Under the pieces are notes generated by a model, which was not told the DNA's origin, did no database searches, and was given only the letters and a program-made list of their open reading frames with translations. Below, piece by piece: positions 31,528 to 33,273 of a stretch of DNA of 33,273 bases; positions within the stretch are counted from its first letter, which is position 1, and each line of letters begins with the position of its first letter. The stretch comes from Planctomycetota bacterium (lineage in GTDB: Bacteria; Planctomycetota; J058): the NCBI GenBank assembly GCA_003695705.1, contig RFHU01000364.1:1-33273 (forward strand), read 5' to 3'. Position numbers and translations under genes: made by a program.

Positions 31528-32376
31528 TCAGCGAGGCGGCGCGAGCGGGTCCGGCGGGTCCTCGCGGGTGTCGAAGGGATCGCCCACCGACCCCTGCGAA
31601 GGGGCTTCCCCCGCCGCCGCGCGCACGGGCGGGGCGTCCGGGACGAGGGGGTAGTCGAGCACGGGATCGGGCCCGGCCTCGGGCGCCCCGACGCCCTCCG
31701 GAGCGCGTGCACCGGCCGGCAGTCTCCCGACCGGCGCGGACGGGGCCGGAGCGGGGCGCGGAGGAGAGGACCGGGGCGGGGGCACCTCCCTGGGCTCGGG
31801 CAGGCGCCGAGGGCCCGTGGGGCTTCTCCGAGGCGCTGCGGGCGGGGTCCCCCGCGCCGAGGGAACGGCCCCGGGACCCGGAAGGCGCTCCTCGAGGTAG
31901 GGCCACACCGCGTCGTGAATCCGCTCGGGGAGCAGGGGCTCGAGCGAGTGGACGACCCAGCCCAGGACCCGCCCCGACGCGCTGCGGCGCACCGCCCCCG
32001 CCACCCCTTCGGAAAGGCCCACGCCCACCAAGCTGAGCAAGGCGAACACGCACAGCCCTTTGCAGGCACCGAGGACACCGCCGAAGCGGCGATCCAGTTC
32101 CTCGAACTCCAACTCCTCGATCTTGTGCTTCAGCTTGAGCGTAAGCACGTAGAGGCACACCGCGACGAGGGCGTAGACCACGATCCAGGCGGAGAAGCGC
32201 CCCAGCACGGGATTCTCGGCGAAGAGCGGGCCGAGGGGCCGGCAGAGGACGCTCGCGCACAGACCGCCGACCAAGAGGGTGCCGAGCCCGCTGGCCTGCC
32301 ACACCAGACCCCGGTGGCGACCGATCCCGTAGCCGAAGGCAGCAACAACCGCGACGAACAGGTCGTAGAGGCCCAC
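31528..32376 (-). CDS. CvpA-family membrane protein with Pro-rich C-terminal tail
   Basis: A 282-residue protein. The first 170 residues match the CvpA (colicin V production) family: an N-terminal segment with LYDLFVAVVAAFGYGIGRHRGL, hydrophobic segments near 24-48, 62-82 and 105-125, and the typical DRRFGGVLGACKGLCVFALLSLVG. About 110 residues of Pro/Arg/Ala-rich, probably disordered sequence follow, longer than in ordinary CvpA proteins. Family members are inner-membrane proteins linked to envelope integrity and secretion; the mechanism is not settled. It starts at GTG 32376 with a GAGGGGAGG ribosome-binding site eight bases upstream, in the 15-base gap after the neighbouring gene, so the two are an operon. 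Gene symbol cvpA would be premature given the different tail. Confidence 0.85.
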   Translation of the reverse strand: MGLYDLFVAVVAAFGYGIGRHRGLVWQASGLGTLLVGGLCASVLCRPLGPLFAENPVLGRFSAWIVVYALVAVCLYVLTLKLKHKIEELEFEELDRRFGGVLGACKGLCVFALLSLVGVGLSEGVAGAVRRSASGRVLGWVVHSLEPLLPERIHDAVWPYLEERLPGPGAVPSARGTPPAAPRRSPTGPRRLPEPREVPPPRSSPPRPAPAPSAPVGRLPAGARAPEGVGAPEAGPDPVLDYPLVPDAPPVRAAAGEAPSQGSVGDPFDTREDPPDPLAPPR

Positions 32377-32391
32377 CGGCGCGGCCTCCCC

Positions 32392-33273
32392 TCAATCTCG
32401 GTCCAGGACGAAGCGCACCCCGACGCGGTCGACGGGCGGGTAGCTGCGCACGCGCTCGCGCCCCTCGCCGGCCCACCCCTCCTCGGCGAGCCACTCGAGG
32501 GGCTCTCCCCTCAAGCCCTCGAGGCGGGTTCCGCCCACGGAGGCGGCGAGGAGCCACTCGTGGCGCGTGGGAAGCCGAAGGCCCAGGGCGCGCGCGAGTT
32601 CGCGGGCGACCTCTTGGGGGAGGCCCCGCAGGGGTTCTTCGCGCCGGCCGGGGACGACGCGGCCCGAGGCCCAGTTGGGGAGTCGCATGCGACCGGGAGG
32701 CAGGGATCGTCCCCCGAGGAGGTAGGGCCGAAGGTACTTCGCCAGCTCGAGCTTGCGCCGGCGGGCGCGGGAGGTCTTGGCCCGGTTGCCGAAGCCCAGG
32801 GGGATCGAGTCGATCAGCGCCGCGAACTCGCCCACCGTGAGCGGTCGCGCCATGACCCACACGCCGCGGACCTCGCGGCTGCTCCCGTCCACCGAGAGCC
32901 TGCGGTCGGGCAGCCGCACCAGACGCAGGCGAAGTCCCCGCGCCTCGTAAACGGTCTCCCGCGGCCCGGAGGCCGTCGGTCCCGGGCCCGGCTGCGCCGT
33001 CTGCCCCGGACCCGGCTGCGCCGTCTGCCCCGGGCCCGGCTGCGCCGTCTGCCCCGAGCCCGGCTGCGCCGGTCGGTCGAAGCGGAGGGGCGGAGCGTCG
33101 GGCACCCCTGCCCCCGGAGGAGAAGGCTCGCCCCCCGGCTCCCTGGCCGTCCCCGGCTCCCTGGCCGTCCCCGGCTCCCTGGCCGTCCCCGGTTCCCTGG
33201 CCGTCCCCGGCTCCCTGGCCGTCCCCGGCTCCCTGGCCGTCCCCGGCTCCCTGGCCGTCCCCGGCTCCCTGGC
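32392..33273 (-). CDS. Formylglycine-generating-enzyme-like (SUMF1 fold) protein with repeat-rich N-terminus, partial
   Basis: 293 residues are visible; the frame is open to the right edge, so the true N-terminus is missing. A GTG at 33105 could be an internal start but is not needed. The visible N-terminal part is made of a six-residue repeat (TAREPG) and then an eight-residue repeat (PGPGQTAQ). The C-terminal 190 residues look like the SUMF1/FGE-sulfatase fold: VWVMARPLTVGEFAAL, LGLRLPTRHEWLLAA, GEPLEWLAEEG and VGVRFVLD. The catalytic cysteines of true formylglycine-generating enzymes are not present, so it is more likely a binding or structural relative. It lies 15 bases upstream of the CvpA-like gene on the same strand. 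Confidence 0.7.
   Translation of the reverse strand, partial: AREPGTAREPGTAREPGTAREPGTAREPGTAREPGTAREPGTAREPGGEPSPPGAGVPDAPPLRFDRPAQPGSGQTAQPGPGQTAQPGPGQTAQPGPGPTASGPRETVYEARGLRLRLVRLPDRRLSVDGSSREVRGVWVMARPLTVGEFAALIDSIPLGFGNRAKTSRARRRKLELAKYLRPYLLGGRSLPPGRMRLPNWASGRVVPGRREEPLRGLPQEVARELARALGLRLPTRHEWLLAASVGGTRLEGLRGEPLEWLAEEGWAGEGRERVRSYPPVDRVGVRFVLDRD
32987..33070. repeat. 24 bp in-frame minisatellite, 3.5 copies
   Basis: Units 32987-33010, 33011-33034 and 33035-33058 differ at one base each in their 3' ends, with half a unit to 33070. On the minus strand it encodes PGPGQTAQ repeats in the FGE-like protein. Confidence 0.9.
33137..33273. repeat. 18 bp in-frame minisatellite, at least 7.6 copies, running off the edge
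   Basis: The unit GGCTCCCTGGCCGTCCCC repeats from 33137 to the window end with a single substitution (GGTT, unit 33191-33208). On the minus strand it encodes GTAREP repeats. The true copy number is unknown because the array continues past the window. Confidence 0.92.

Noticed and set aside
32987-33273. CRISPR-like array at the right edge
   Set aside because: The units are contiguous with no spacers and stay in frame as peptide repeats.

Overview
The window is very GC-rich and densely coded, with 22 protein genes and no tRNA, rRNA, CRISPR or insertion sequence that I can recognise. The gene content suggests a Planctomycetota-like bacterium: several large Ser/Thr kinases with FHA and DUF4388-type domains, a sugar dehydrogenase fused to a di-heme c-type cytochrome domain, a polyferredoxin-TPR fusion, HtrA paralogues and many GTG starts. 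Myxococcota or another deep high-GC lineage is a possible alternative. Because stop codons are rare at this GC, long antisense and out-of-frame ORFs occur everywhere and were discarded.

Layout. 1-4144 (minus): a secreted multidomain PQQ-type dehydrogenase/cytochrome and a small secreted protein running off the left edge. 4408-6399 (plus): membrane polyferredoxin with a TPR tail. 6457-9297: a membrane-anchored protein of carboxypeptidase-regulatory-like repeats, divergent from an exported amidase with two SH3 domains. 9357-13392 (minus): a zinc-ribbon protein, HflX and a Ser/Thr kinase. 13560-15101 (plus): a second kinase. 15256-20782 (plus): a tightly overlapping operon of a RING-like/GntR fusion regulator, an ABC ATPase and two ABC permeases that each carry a C-terminal beta-propeller-like domain predicted to face outward. 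20903-23967 (minus): a degenerate HD-GYP protein and a helical-repeat protein, divergent from 24081-26396, a kinase with two FHA and two DUF4388-like domains. 26450-28210 (minus): a ChaN-like protein. 28364-31454 (plus): three overlapping HtrA-type genes, the first with an intact catalytic triad and the other two without. 31528-33273 (minus): a CvpA-like membrane protein and a formylglycine-generating-enzyme-like protein with two minisatellites, running off the right edge.

Two systems stand out. The first is the RING-GntR/ABC/propeller-permease operon, whose promoter has a 9+9 bp inverted repeat lying across its spacer and -10 box. The second is the HtrA operon, with one apparent protease and two pseudoproteases that keep their PDZ domains. 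A third recurring theme is promoter structure. Four genes start exactly six bases after a -10-like hexamer, and two more start 9-10 bases after one, so leaderless or nearly leaderless mRNAs seem common here. All functions are read from sequence motifs; nothing was searched or computed.
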